Assembly (NCBI GenBank): GCA_964006375.1
Contig: OZ023269.1
Location: 62,111,968-62,175,967, forward strand
Length of the DNA: 64,000 nucleotides
From: Tillus elongatus
Taxonomy: Eukaryota; Arthropoda; Insecta; Coleoptera; Cleridae
Direction of reading: 5' to 3'
Positions 33,792 to 46,442 of the stretch are shown here, piece after piece. Every line of letters begins with the position of its first letter. Position 1 is the stretch's first letter. Both the position numbers and the translations under genes were made by a program. The notes beneath the pieces were generated by a model. It ran no database searches. It was not told the DNA's origin and saw only the letters and a program-made list of their open reading frames with translations.

Positions 33792-34490
33792 ATGTGTATT
33801 ATAAAACACGCAAAAGCCAACAATCACAAACATAGATGATGTTGTTACCACATCGTCATCACCCAAACAGCAAAGACATGGACTTCTTTGACCAACCTTA
33901 CTTAGATGGTTGATATGTGGTCCACACCACTTAAAATTCGAAAACATATACGTATACTCAAAGCCTTTATATATCAGCCTAAATATAGCATGTTAAAGGA
34001 GGTGTTGTGTGCTACAAACGTTGTTGGATACTATCTATACAGTGAAAACAAAGAAATATTTGACCCAGCAGATGCAAAGGGCAATTCAATTGTTATATTA
34101 GATGATGTAGCCTGTGATAAGCAAGATAAAATAAAATCGTATTTTTGTATGGGTAGACATACTGACAGTTTCTATTTGTGTCCGAAACAATTGGTGCGTG
34201 ATAATGCTAACACCATAGTTTTATTTAAACAATGTGAAATTCCTACATACAGACTGGAGATAATTTCTTTGGCTTCAATGTGAAGCTAACTTCAGGTATG
34301 GTACAGTTTCACCAAGTAAGGGTAACAACGATCAATGAATTGAATAAGAAATTAGTCCTATGTATGATGATCATCTAACTACCGATATGAGTTTTGAAAA
34401 GTTGAAATTCCTTTGTGGTGGATTTTGGCAAAACAAACATTTTATGTTAAACATACTGAACACAAGAGGTTTGATCACTTTATATATCTC
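33792..34490 (+). pseudogene. FtsK/HerA-type packaging ATPase, copy lacking the P-loop
   Basis: A 125-residue open frame (33,906-34,283) reads KYSMLKEVLCATNVVGYYLY, then the Walker B-like IVILDDVACDKQDKIKSYF, then LVRDNANTIVLFKQCEIPTY. The region around 33,900-33,930 is deleted relative to the P2 copies and removes the P-loop. The C-terminal TDMSFEKLKFL region is near 34,385. Nucleotide-level conservation of the Walker B part is the best in the window. Confidence 0.75.
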
Positions 34491-34519
34491 GGTTAACTAA
34501 AAACGTTGGTATTGAGTTG

Positions 34520-35110
34520 TTTAGTTCACAAACGAATGTTAAGTTCATATCCTACTGGTGTTAAATACTATGTTGATAAATATTTTACAGAGAAACATTA
34601 ACGTGACACAACATATAGTGTTATTTATGATAAAACCACTTGGATGCTTGGCAACAAACCTATGAAGTTTGTTGTTAAACACAGATGATAAAAATGGACA
34701 TAGCTATCAAATTATGTTTGGTAATAATTGGTACTAATCATCTGTGGGAATTAATATGTTTGAGAAAACCTGTTACAGCTGCTATGGAAAACTCGCAAGC
34801 TTTACCTGATTATGCAGTTATTCAGAGAGCTACTAGTCTTCACAGAAAAGAGAAAGATCCCCAAGAAGACATTTTAAGAAACAGTTCTCCCAAATATCAA
34901 CAAATAGTAATACCAATTCTAGGAAAATAAGCGGGCGCAAAGTCACGTCCTACTTTCATAACTTCAGGTTATGGTATCATAATGCATAATAAGACTCTCA
35001 AAGAGTATGTGCCAGTATATCCCAGTGGATGATATAAACCTTTTGACTGCGGCTTTTAGTGGCTTCTCAAGCCGTTGGTAATAACACACACAACAACGTA
35101 ATTAAACCGA
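34520..35110 (+). pseudogene. DUF8207-like Polinton protein, longest copy
   Basis: Reads TTWMLGNKPMKFVVKHR (near 34,637), then a frame of 81 residues (34,685-34,930) with NHLWELICLRKPVTAAMENS and SSPKYQQIVIPILGK, then IIMHNKTLKEYVPVYP and finally LVASQAVGNNTHNNV near 35,060. The order resembles proteins carrying DUF8207 that accompany Polinton-like elements; their role is unknown to me. This copy is uninterrupted by the LINE found in the other copies. Confidence 0.55.
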
Positions 35111-35114
35111 TTAG

Positions 35115-35185
35115 TTTGACACGACAGCTGTTGGGCAGCTGTTGGACAGCTGTTAGACAGCGGTCTTTCCTGATACTGTATACCT
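35115..35185. repeat. CAGCTGTT tandem repeat, copy 1
   Basis: gacagctgttgggcagctgt and following units repeat with a period of 10-11 bp. It replaces the first half of a capsid gene. A longer version is at 54,315-54,435, again abutting capsid sequence at the same point. Confidence 0.8.
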
Positions 35186-35467
35186 ATGTAATATTTTCAA
35201 AGACCATATAAGAGAGCTTTTGGCAATGCGTTAATACCGTAGCTAGAAATTGCTCTAATTTGGTTGCCGCAGCAGATGCAGATAAACTTTAATGTTTAAA
35301 ATTGAATGCATGGTGTAGTACCATAGTATTGTATCGTCTTAATCAACCACAAACCTTAAGTTGAATTCTCGAGATTCGGTAATACATACATTTCCCATTT
35401 TCTATATGGTATAAGAACCGCTTTATCCATAGTAATCGACTTTAATAATTGCTGTTGTATAACATCG
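35186..35467 (+). pseudogene. Capsid protein, middle fragment
   Basis: Decayed NIFKDYKRAF region, then LVAAADADKL and a segment parallel to EYMALHVKLIHP. Near 35,390 the PYRKWE-type region is out of order (sequence from about 35,365 to 35,465 is inverted relative to 54,590-54,680), so the gene is rearranged as well as broken. Confidence 0.5.
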
Positions 35468-35497
35468 TTGGGGTGAATATGTAGATATTCACCCCAA
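35468..35497. repeat. Perfect 13-bp hairpin
   Basis: ttggggtgaatat, gtag, atattcaccccaa: a perfect 13-bp stem with a four-base loop exactly at the joint between capsid sequence and ORF-X sequence. Confidence 0.9.
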
Positions 35498-35504
35498 ATG
35501 CAGT

Positions 35505-35860
35505 TAAATGCAGATTTAGTTAAATATATAAAGTTACTACAAACAACACAGAAGTGTTTGGATTATGATTGGGTAACGTTACTTTAGAAGAATTACCCAA
35601 CATAATAGAAAAACATATTATCGAAGAGCCGGTATATCTATCGAGTTTACGCGAAAGGTGTTATCATGAATAGGTATATTAAAGAGGTGTTATTAAAATG
35701 TGATTACAGCGGGGATGTTATCAATTTCAAAAAAAGATGACGATTGCCGAAATTGTAGCATATATGCGTATGTATCACGCTGTTAAATTTGATAAAAGAA
35801 AATGTATTTGTGGTATTACAAATTGTATGCTATTATTTACTTAAATTGTAAACTAGTTAC
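35505..35860 (+). pseudogene. ORF-X copy
   Basis: Reads LQTTQKCLDYDW, then TLEELPNIIEKHIIEEPVYL, and ends near KRKCICGITNCMLLFT and a stop. The last frame has a Cys-x-Cys-x5-Cys pattern that may bind metal. The N-terminal QSAHYMF part is missing. Confidence 0.5.
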
Positions 35861-35924
35861 ATAAATAAAAAGAACCATTGTAAAAGTAAATGTATTTATT
35901 AGTTTTGTTTTATAATATATTTCC

Positions 35925-36200
35925 AGTCCAGTCATCTACATTCACAAAAAACATCAATCCACTCAAGCCTTCTGCAAACTTAAATTCTGTAACTCTAAAT
36001 TTCCTTGATGTATTCCTGATAGATATTTTCATAATTAGTAGAAACTGCAACATTTTTTTATTGAATGATTACATTTGTTTTCTTTCTTTAATTTATCACA
36101 TTTGGTGGTCGATGTTATCTAACATTGTTGTTTTCATTCACATGACACACCATGTTGATACAATCACATTCAACTTTCATGTTTACACCAACTATCTTTT
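35925..36200 (-). pseudogene. ORF-Y copy, both ends only
   Basis: The minus strand keeps the C-terminal segment (NTSRKFRVTEFKFAEGLSG) near 36,020-35,950 and the region around the N-terminal MKVECDCINMVCHMNEN near 36,190-36,130. The middle is deleted. Confidence 0.5.
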
Positions 36201-36369
36201 ACGTTTAGACTTTGACCGAGCTTACCGATGTTACATTGGCTTTTAAGTAGATTCTGTTGTTCCATTTCCTCCTCTTTCCATCAGCCGCTCTCACTGGTTG
36301 TATTTTTCTGCTCGGTTGCCGTGTCAACTTTCAAAATCTCTTATGATCATTTTAAGACTCCATAAATTT

Positions 36370-36544
36370 ATATCTCCATTGGTTCATCTATTTCTATAGT
36401 GATATTTTGCTACTTCTGGTAAATATTTATAGAATGGCTTACTTAAAGAGAACTCTGAGTATAAGATAATGCAAAGAACTGGGTGGAGTAGTAGCCGGTC
36501 ATGTGCTGTATACAGTACGGCCAATTATACAGCACACAATTCAA
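36370..36544 (-). pseudogene. ORF-Z C-terminal fragment
   Basis: Parallel to 9591-9745; ends in a (TA)n tract at 36,545-36,567. Confidence 0.45.
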
Positions 36545-36682
36545 CTATATATATATATATATATATTTATATTTTTTTTTCTCACCTCGTCGTTGTATAA
36601 TTTTAGTGATAGAGAGGAGTGTATTTCCAAAGCATCTCGTATATTTGAAGTATTCGTTTCCAGTCGTTTTAAACTAAAGTAA

Positions 36683-36949
36683 CTACTCATGCTCTTTTGA
36701 AAATTCGTGTTTTTTAATACTAGCAGATAAAATTTTTAAATCCGAAAACCCCTTCAAGAGCCATACATTATTTCTCACCTTAGAAAGCAACAAACATGGC
36801 CAACAAAACAATCTTTGTTTATAGTAACTCCCACATAACCACTGGGAACTATTATACCAATGCGTGTTGAAAGATCGCGAAAAAGATTGGCCGTGTCTAT
36901 GATCGGGTTGCACAAGGTTAATAGCTGGTATAGGTCGACCTTGAATCAT
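36683..36949 (-). pseudogene. hAT-like transposase, TTF-type zinc-finger fragment
   Basis: A single 88-residue frame: GRPIPAINLVQPDHRHGQSF, WLCGSYYKQRLFCWPCLLLS, NNVWLLKGFSDLKILSASIK, KHEFSKEHE. The W-L-C-G...F-C-W-P-C-L...H-E...H pattern is the TTF-type zinc finger at the start of many hAT-related proteins (ZMYM1-like). No catalytic region is present nearby. Confidence 0.75.
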
Positions 36950-38225
<1,276 letters not shown>

Positions 38226-38449
38226 AAAGTAAAAATTAATGCGTCTGTGCGGTGTTGCCAAATGCTCAAAATATTAATTCTATTTAAATATTTACATGTT
38301 TTAGTGAATTTTATGTACACTAGGACCGCAAAAAGCATGAGGTTATTTAAGACTTTATTTAATAATAATATCGTCAGGATATTTCTTATGAATTTCTGGA
38401 TTAAAAATGATTATTGCATAAGTTACTATTCATGTAATATAGCAAAAAA

Positions 38450-39272
38450 TCTACATGTGGTTTGTAAAAATAATGTTTTGGAAGAGACAAAATATGAATT
38501 ATTTTTTGATATTTGCAGTAAATGTGCCAAAATCATAAAAACACAAAATGATTACCAAGGCCCTAGTGTATAATAAGATTGCAAATTATATTTTGTCACC
38601 CTTTCCAAAAGTGAGAAAAATGCATATGAAGATCGGGATAACTTAAGAAGTTTCGGTAATATGAAGTATTTTTATCGCATTTGCAGTTAATGTGCCAAAA
38701 TCATAAAAACAAAAAATTATTACTTAAGCCCTTATGTATGAAAAACCATGCAAATTATTTTTTGTCACCTTTTTCAAAAGCGAAAAAAATGCATATGAAG
38801 ATCGGGATAGCAATTAAGACGTTTCCGAAATATGAATTATTTTTTGATATTTGCAGTAGATGTGCCAAAATCATAAAAACAAAAAAATGATTGCCAAGGT
38901 CTTAGTGTATAATAAGATATTCAAATTATTTTTTGTCACCTTTTGAAAAAGTGAAAAAAATTCATATGAAAATCGGGATAGCAATTACGACGTTTTCCAA
39001 ATATGTATTATTTTTTCCCATGTGTCTAAATCATAAACACCAAAAATGACTTCCAAGACTCTAGTGTATAATAAGATATGCAAATGATTTTTTGTCACCC
39101 TTTGCAAAAGTAAAAAAAATGCATAAACAGATCCGGATAGCAATTGAGACGTTTCCGCAAATGCATTATTTTGAGACATTTGCAATTTTTAAACAGGAAT
39201 CTTTTTTTTATATTTACATTTAAAATCATAAAATCACATAACTATTACCAAAGCCCTAGTGTATAATACTAC
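38450..39272 (+). repeat. ~170-bp satellite array, forward
   Basis: Landmark gatcgggata (with variants) falls at 38,631, 38,800, 38,971 and 39,130, a period of about 170 bp. Units also share gtgccaaaatcataaaaaca and ttatttttgtcacc. Divergence between units is moderate. ORFs inside it are by-products of the repeat. Confidence 0.88.
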
Positions 39273-39996
39273 AGCATACACAACTCTCAACTCGGACAGT
39301 TTTAGAATGAATTGAATATGATTCTATTCCTATTTTTCAAGTTGCAGATTTTTTAACGCGCTAAAATCTAATATACAGTCACAGCATAATAATTGATTGA
39401 TTATGCTGTGCTACAGTTACTTTTTAATTTTTTCTAAACATATGTTTGACAGGTCAGGTAAAAGCTTTGAAATTTACAAAAGGAGGGTACAGAAACAGAG
39501 CTGTAAAACTTTCTGGGATCAACGTCGTAAAAGTGGTATATCAAAGTCCAAACGTTCTTTATCTATGCGACGCTTTTATATACAAATACATAATATTTGA
39601 GAAAAAATGCTAGGTTTAATATTTGAATATGAACAGCCACTAACTGCTATACTAGAGTGACTAACATTAATTAGATTCTCATAATTTTTATGTTGCATTG
39701 TTCAAGTATGCAGTACAGCATAAGAAACAGTCTTCTTATGCTATGCAACCAAGATTTATGCCACTAAAAATAAGTTGCACTTTAAATCTAATTTATAGCA
39801 AATTTTTATAATAAACATATTCTTATAACGATATTGGGGTAGTTTCTTTGTATGCACATGTTTATTAAATTTATTTAAATTCATCATTTTTCCAAAACAT
39901 AATAAAAATAATCTGTATCACTCACTCACTGACTGAAGGCAAAGTCGCTTAGTAGTCGCAACGATAGGTTAAAATAAGGTGGTTTCCCGTTGCCTT
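39273..39996. other. Spacer between inverted satellite arrays
   Basis: Unique AT-rich sequence. It holds two perfect hairpins built on the same acagcata motif (39,380-39,410, 11-bp stem; 39,718-39,741, 9-bp stem), and the motif also begins the spacer (39,282). A 67-residue basic ORF at 39,397-39,600 is not recognised. Confidence 0.6.
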
Positions 39997-41580
39997 TCAT
40001 GTGGCACATTCACTGAAAAAAAATACATTCTTGGAAAACCTCTTAACTGCTATCCCGATGTTTAAATTCTTTTTTTTTTCTTACTTTTGCAAAGGGTGAC
40101 AAAAAATAAATTTGGTGTAGTATTACATAATAGGGCCTTGGTAATGATTTTTGGTTTTGTGATTTTACCACATTAACAGTAAGTATCACAGAATCATTAA
40201 TGTTGAAATGAAAAACGTGGTAGTAACTATCCCGGTGTTCAAATGCATTTCTTTTTATGTTTCCAAAGGGTGACAGAAAATTATTTGCATGAGCTTTTAT
40301 GCGTCAGGCCCTTAGTGATATTTTTTGTTTCTATGAATTTGGCACATTAACTGCAAATGCGAAAAAATAATACATATTTGGAAAACGTCGTAATTGCTAT
40401 CCCGATTTTCATATGCATTTTTCTCACTTTTGCAAAGGGCGACAAAAAATAATTTGCATATCTTATTATACACTAGGGCCATGGTAATCATTTTTTGTTT
40501 TTATAATTTTGGCACATCTACGCAAATATCAAAAAATAATTCATATTTCGGAAACGTCTTAATTGCTATCCCGATTTTCATATGCATTTTTCTCACTTTT
40601 GCAAAAGGTGACAAAAAATAGTTTGCATCTCTTATTATACATTAGCGCCTTGGAAATCATTTTGTGTTTTTATGATTTTGGCACATTTACTGCAAATATC
40701 AAAAAATATGACATATTTCGGAAACGTTTTAATTGCTATCCCGAATTTCATATGCATTTTTCTCACTTTTGCAAAGGGTGACAAAAAATAATTTGCATAT
40801 CTCATTATACACTAGTGCCTTGGTAATCATTTTTTGTTTTTATGATTTTGGCACATCTACTGCAAATATCAAAAAATAATTCATATTTCGGAAACGTCTT
40901 AATTGCTATCCCGATCTCCATATGCATTTTTCTCACTTTTTCAAAAGGTGACAAAAAACAATTTGCATATGTTATTATGCACTAGGGCCTTGGTAATCAT
41001 TTTTGGTTTTTATGATTTTGGCTCATCTACTGCAAATATCAAAAAATACTTCATATTACCGAAACTTCTTAATAGTTATCCCGATCTTCATATGCATTTT
41101 TCTCACTTTTGCAAAGGGCGACAAAATATAATTTGCCATTTTATTATACACTAGGGCCTTGGTAGTCATTTTGTGTTTATATGATTTTGGCACACCTACT
41201 GCAAATATCAAAAATTAATTCATATTTCGGAAACGTCTTAATTGCTATCCCGATCTTCGTTTTTGTAATTTTGGCACATCTACTGCAAATGCGAAAAAAT
41301 AAACGTGGTAATAGCTATTTCGATCTTCATATGTACTTTTTCACTTTTGCAAAAAGTGACAAAAAATAATTTGCATGAGTTATTATACATTAGGGCCTTG
41401 GTAATAATTTTGCGGTTTTATGATTTTGCACATTAACTGTAAAAATCAAAAAATAAGTCATATTTGAAAAAACTTAGTAATAAGTATCTCGATGTTCAAA
41501 TGATTTTCTTTTATTTTCCAGAGTGTGACAAAAAATAATTTGCTTAGGTTGCTATACACTAGGTCTTTCGTAACTTGTTT
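39997..41580 (-). repeat. ~170-bp satellite array, inverted
   Basis: The complementary landmark tatcccgat (with variants) is at 40,051, 40,228, 40,398, 40,567, 40,737, 40,907, 41,077, 41,246, 41,317 and 41,485. Spacing is 169-177 bp apart from one 71-bp truncated unit. Same satellite as 38,450-39,272 in the opposite orientation. Confidence 0.9.
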
Positions 41581-42914
41581 TTGTGTCCATTTTTATATTG
41601 GGGCCTTGGCTTTATTCTCCAGTATTTGACATTTGGGTACATGTAACCAAAATAACAAATAATACATACTAAAATTTAGTTTTCCTCTATGACTATGTTA
41701 ATAATAAACGATTGGTTTAGTGTTATTATGTTATTGCGAAACACTTAAGACAAATTCTTTTTTCTTCGGTAAGGTGTAGTAGCATATAACAATATATGGC
41801 TGGCATCTATGGCTAGTCATAAAAATTTACTACGTTGAATCCGCTTCACTGATATTGTGATCGCGACGATCCATCCCGCTCACTGCTGACCCTACGTGTA
41901 AATCTATGGCTCGGAATTTATGGATAACTTCACGCAAACTTTATCTCAATTATATTCAGCAAACATGTCTTATCTCTGCTGCATCGAACATGATGCAAAT
42001 GCAACTATGTGAATCTTAAAATGCAGCGGCTTTCCAGGAAATGAAGCTTTTAAGTTATTTACTTACCAATGCTACTATTTCTACCTCTACGACTTTTTAT
42101 TTATAATAAAAAATATGTACATTGTTTGCCTAAACCTGCCAGTATAATTTTTTGACAGCTATATACATATAGCGCGAGTTTAAAACATGGAATAAATTCA
42201 GTTAATCAGATACAGCTATCTTTTTCCAATAATTCGCAGACATGTCGATAGACATTTTATGTTGCGGTCTTTTCAAAAAATAAAATAAATATCATACATT
42301 ATGTGTCAAATTTAAGTTACGACCTCATCGATATTTTTTTCAAATCCTACCCTAGTTTGTTTTTGTTAAATAGGTTTAACCTACACATTAATTTGAAAAA
42401 AAACAGCAGATTTAAATTTTTATTTCTTTATTATTATAAATCTAAAGGAATTAGTATCAAGAATAAGAAATGAATGTTGACTTATTTTCCCAAGATAACC
42501 AGAAATGTGTAAAACGAATTTCAATTCCGTTTATACTACTAACAAATAGTCAATCGACAACAACCTAAGCATTTATTAAAGAAAATTGATTTAGGTTATC
42601 TATTTTTTATTTCTGTTTTTAAAATAATATAATGTATATTTTTGTGGGAAGGAATATAAACTTGGTGGTTTAGCATAACTTGACATGTACTTTAGAAATA
42701 GCCAACAAAACAGTAGGATTGTCGGTTAAACAAATTATCGACGTCATATCTCAAATTTGGGACAACTTCATATTATTAAGGAAAGATCACAGCTTAAAAA
42801 CCACTAATTGACGTGTTCGCGCATTTGAAAAAGGTGTATTTGATTAACTGAATGTATTCTAAGTTACCAACATGCATTGTGTAATATGGCAGTAATAATG
42901 CTGATAATTGTTTA
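41581..42914. other. AT-rich region without recognised genes
   Basis: No coding, RNA or repeat feature was recognised on either strand. Confidence 0.5.
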
Positions 42915-43249
42915 TCTTTTTTTGTCCTTTCCTCAACGGCGACGTATTTCTGCGACTATGGCCAATCACCGATGACATGGAGCACTTTCAACTCACTTTC
43001 CTTTAAATTTGGCCAAACCCCGTTTTTCTATAAGGAGGGTAGGGATATTCAGCGTGCCCAACCTCGCACGGTACACTGGACTAACGACTTCACGACTCCT
43101 CAGTGAATCGGAACCTGCAGAAATTCAACCTGCTCCAACTAAATGATAATTTTACAGTAGGGGCTGAAAAATGAATGGGGAACCCTGGAAATCGAACCCA
43201 GTACCCTTGGATCCAGCGGCATACTTTCCTACCACTGGATCACTCAGGC
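42915..43249 (-). mobile_element. tRNA-derived SINE
   Basis: The minus strand begins gcctgagtgatccagtggta, with an A-box-like tgatccagtgg, and 40 bases on a B box ggttcgatttcc, both spaced as in a tRNA. A ~260-bp unrelated body follows and the sequence ends in an A-rich stretch near 42,915. The parent tRNA was not determined. A possible short flanking duplication (caattat) is weak. Confidence 0.75.
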
Positions 43250-43464
43250 TTTTTGATAATAATTGTAAAATATCTTTTGCAACAGATGGATACAATAATC
43301 TAAAATATATAACTCTATAACACTAAAAGTAGATCTCGTAAGTTTATAAAACAACAGTCTTTATACACCTTGTCCTATTTTCGAAATAAGTTTTTGTGTT
43401 ATCTTCTAAAAAAAGCAGGAGTTGGATTAATTTTAATTCAAAATACTATATTACAAACCAAAAA
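43250..43464. other. Short AT-rich spacer
   Basis: Nothing recognised between the SINE and the 5'-truncated LINE, which starts after an A-run at 43,460-43,469. Confidence 0.5.
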
Positions 43465-45062
43465 AAAAAGGTACGAAAGATGCTCTCTTCTCTTAATACC
43501 AGGAAAGCCTCTGGCCTTGACGAGATCCCAGCAATTGTTCTCAAAAGATGCGCACCAGAACTTGCTCATGTCCTGACCTGTCTGTTTTAGACATCTTACA
43601 ATAAAGGCATATTCCCTAGTAACTGGAAAACTGCTCGAGTACAACCCGTCCCCAAGAAAGGATCCAAAGCGCTTCCTAGCAACTACAGGCCCATTTATCT
43701 CTTTTCAGTCGTCTCTAAAGTGATGGAAAAGTATATAAACACCGAATTACTAAACTTTCTTGAAAAACACAGTCTAATCCACGATAGGCAGTATGGATTC
43801 CCTCAGCGCAGATCAACTGCCGACCTCCTTTCCTTTGTCACACATTCTTGGAACAAGTCTATGAAACTACACGGTGAATGCCAGATTGTCGCTCTAGACA
43901 TATCCAAAGCATTCGACCAGGTTTGGCACACAGCGCTGCTTAATAAACCTCCGGTCTATGGCCTACCACCAAAACTCTGTACCTGGACAGCAAATTTCCT
44001 CTTCAACCGGAGCATTTCTGTTGTCGTGGATGGCCATTCCCCTAAACTGTATCCAATTAATGCAGAAGTCCCTCAAGGTTCAGCTTGAGCCCCTACTTTG
44101 TTTCTTCTCCACATCAATGACCTCCTCTCTAGCACATCTAACCCAGTTCACAGTTACGCGGACGACAGCACCCTCCTCTCAAATATACAATATTCTAAGC
44201 CTGTCTCTTTAGCTCAATTAGATGAGGAACGCAGACTCATGGAGGGTTCTATCTCTGTGGATCTTTAAAAAATATTATACTGGGGAAGTAGAAATATTGT
44301 ACAATTCAACTCCACCAAATCTGAGTCTTGCTTTCTATCCATAAGAGATGCACCAGCCCTAGACCCATCACAATGAACAACCAAGTTATTCAGTAATGAG
44401 ACCTTTACACTTGTTGGCATATCTGTGGATCGAAATCTCATTTGGCCCAACATGTCACATCAATTGCAGAAGTGGCTGCTAAGAAATTAGGTTTCCTCGT
44501 CCGGGCTTGCAAACACTTTTCACCAGATAATCTCTATACCTTATATATTTTACAAATAAGGCGCCACACCTCGAATACTGCTCCCACATCTGGGGTGCCG
44601 CTGCGGCTTTTACACTCGCTATTCTGGACTCCACTCAGAAGAGAGCTATACGTCTCGTCGGTGACACTACCATCACCCAAAGGCTGCCATCCCTTGCCCA
44701 GCGACGTGCCGTTGGTGACGTCGTTCTCTTTTATAGATATCTGCACGGGCACTGCTCAGATGAGCTTTCTTCCATAGTTCCTCCACCTGCTGCCCCCAAC
44801 AGATCTACCAAGAACAGAGCGAATGCACCGTTTTACTGTCCAGGTCACCAGACATAGAACATCTTGTTATGCCCGATCTTTTGTCCCGAGGCCTTCCAAG
44901 TTGTGGAATTCCTTGACGGCACATGTTTTTCCTTCTCCTCAGAACCTCCAAACCTTCAAGTCCAGAATTAACAAGTTGCCTCTTTCCTCCTTCTCGACAC
45001 CCACGGCACGATAGTATTTAGGCTGTAAGCCCTCGTGGTGTGTTGTTGAAAAATTAAAAAAA
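43465..45062 (+). mobile_element. 5'-truncated LINE with 3' end, same family as P1
   Basis: Begins at region 1 of the RT (VRKMLSSLNTRKASGLDEIP) and covers the RT: ALDISKAFDQVWHTALLNKP, VPQGSA then a stop (44,086), SYADDSTLLSN, then thumb and C-terminal parts in several frames, including RTSCYARSFVPRPSKLWNSL and KSRINKLPLSSFSTPTAR at the end. After the stop come ~50 bp and an A-rich tail at 45,048-45,062. It shows that the family lacks RNase H. It lacks the 1141-type stop of the P1 copies and has other lesions instead. Confidence 0.87.
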
Positions 45063-46190
45063 AATAACCCTTTAAGTACGTTACGCCCAAACATCTACTA
45101 TAATTACTGAAAATAGTCCAGAATCAGTTTGACTGACTTATTAATTTAGACACCATGTCGATTTATAAATTTCGGTCGGAATATTTTTTGAGAATAAATT
45201 TGGCAGAAAATTTTTAAAACAAGTTTCATTTCTTAGGCAGACTAAATAGTTGTAAGTTTTAAATTACCAGTGCTTTCTTTAGACAGAGCCTACAATATGT
45301 TTTGTTGATGTATTCATTAATCAAATGACCTTGTGGTTAGAAAACATTTTATGTCCGAATTTTCTTAAAGGGTTTCTAAACCAATTACGGAGCAAGGGGG
45401 TTGGATACTGCTCACTAGACGATGTGCGTTAACTAAACGTTTATTATGAGGCTACTATAACAGTTAAATAATGTAAGTTTATATATTTATAATCTTGGAA
45501 CCAAGACACCCTACAAAAAGGCATTATGGGAGCCGAGACTATAATGTAATGTGTGGGAAGTGTCATCGTTGCATTTTGTATTATAAAATACATATTATCG
45601 TGTCGGATGACTCCTCCCCTGTTAGATGGGATTTTATTGGGTGCATAAAATTTAATTTGCAAAAATTTATATTCTAAGGTAAAACATTTAAAATGATCAA
45701 AAATTGAAAACAATTACATCCATAGATAAATAATTCGATAAAATTTAGAAAATATAACATATAACATGGTTATTCTTTAGGCAAAGGAAAAGCCTTTTGT
45801 TTGCTGCATTTTCGTTAACCTGTACGGAAATTTAAATATCAAGTATTTAAAGTTAACAATAAACAATTATTATGAAACACCCGTTAAAAGTAGCTTCCGC
45901 AGTATACACTCTATCACTGTTGCACTTCTTACTATAAGCTTAGCATAAACAATATGCTACTGTTTTCCTCTAGGTAAAGGAATAATGTCTTCAATTTCTG
46001 CGTCTTCCTTGAAGTAATTTTTAATTTTTAAAATTTGAACAAACTAAGTTTATTCATCCCCTTAATGACGCTAACTTTGTTAGCGAAACGATCATCGGGT
46101 CAAAAAACTGTATTGTGATGAATTGGGTTCTCCAAATTTTACTTTTCAGTGCTCATCACAGGTTCCAATCTTCACCCATTGTACAAAGCT
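45063..46190. other. AT-rich region without recognised genes
   Basis: The last 115 bases (46,075-46,190) are the dispersed repeat shared with 25,365-25,490. A short frame at 45,495-45,677 contains CGKCHRC, which is not enough to call a gene. Confidence 0.5.
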
Positions 46191-46215
46191 AATTTCTATG
46201 ATTATTGTTTCACAG

Positions 46216-46442
46216 CAGCACGACCAAGATGTAGTTTTCCCCAAAGAGAAGCAGTTAAGGAGACCATTAGAAGACATTTAAAGGACGGAAGCAACCCCTC
46301 GATAGCTGAATGTGAACTTCTGATTGAAAATTGTCCAGTGTTAAACAAAAGAACTCCCCAGTCTCTAAAACCTTACATTTATAGTAGCACGAAAAAAGAC
46401 AGACAATATGATAAATATTTCTTTTTAGCTATATTAAAATAA
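46216..46442 (+). CDS. Possible terminal coding exon (basic domain)
   Basis: After a plausible 3' splice site (ttattgtttcacag ending at 46,215) an open frame of about 75 residues reads ARPRCSFPQREAVKETIRRH, then LKDGSNPSIAECELLIENCP, then SLKPYIYSSTKK, ending in a stop at 46,442. The pattern (basic, a helix with REAVKETI.RH, then C-x-x-L...NCPVL.KR...LK.YI) resembles a small helical domain found at the C-terminus of some insect and transposon-derived proteins. It has no internal stop, unlike everything else nearby. Upstream exons were not found. Could be host gene or transposon. Confidence 0.4.

Noticed and set aside
40394..41369. Repeated ORFs reading CYPDFHMHFSHFCKG-like sequences
   Set aside because: They are the ~170-bp satellite translated in successive units, not a repeat protein.
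38450..41580. CRISPR array
   Set aside because: Units are ~170 bp, adjacent and diverged, with no short repeats separated by unique spacers, in a eukaryotic context.
42120..43260. A genuine tRNA gene
   Set aside because: The A and B boxes are followed by a long unrelated body and the acceptor stem does not close, which fits a SINE better.
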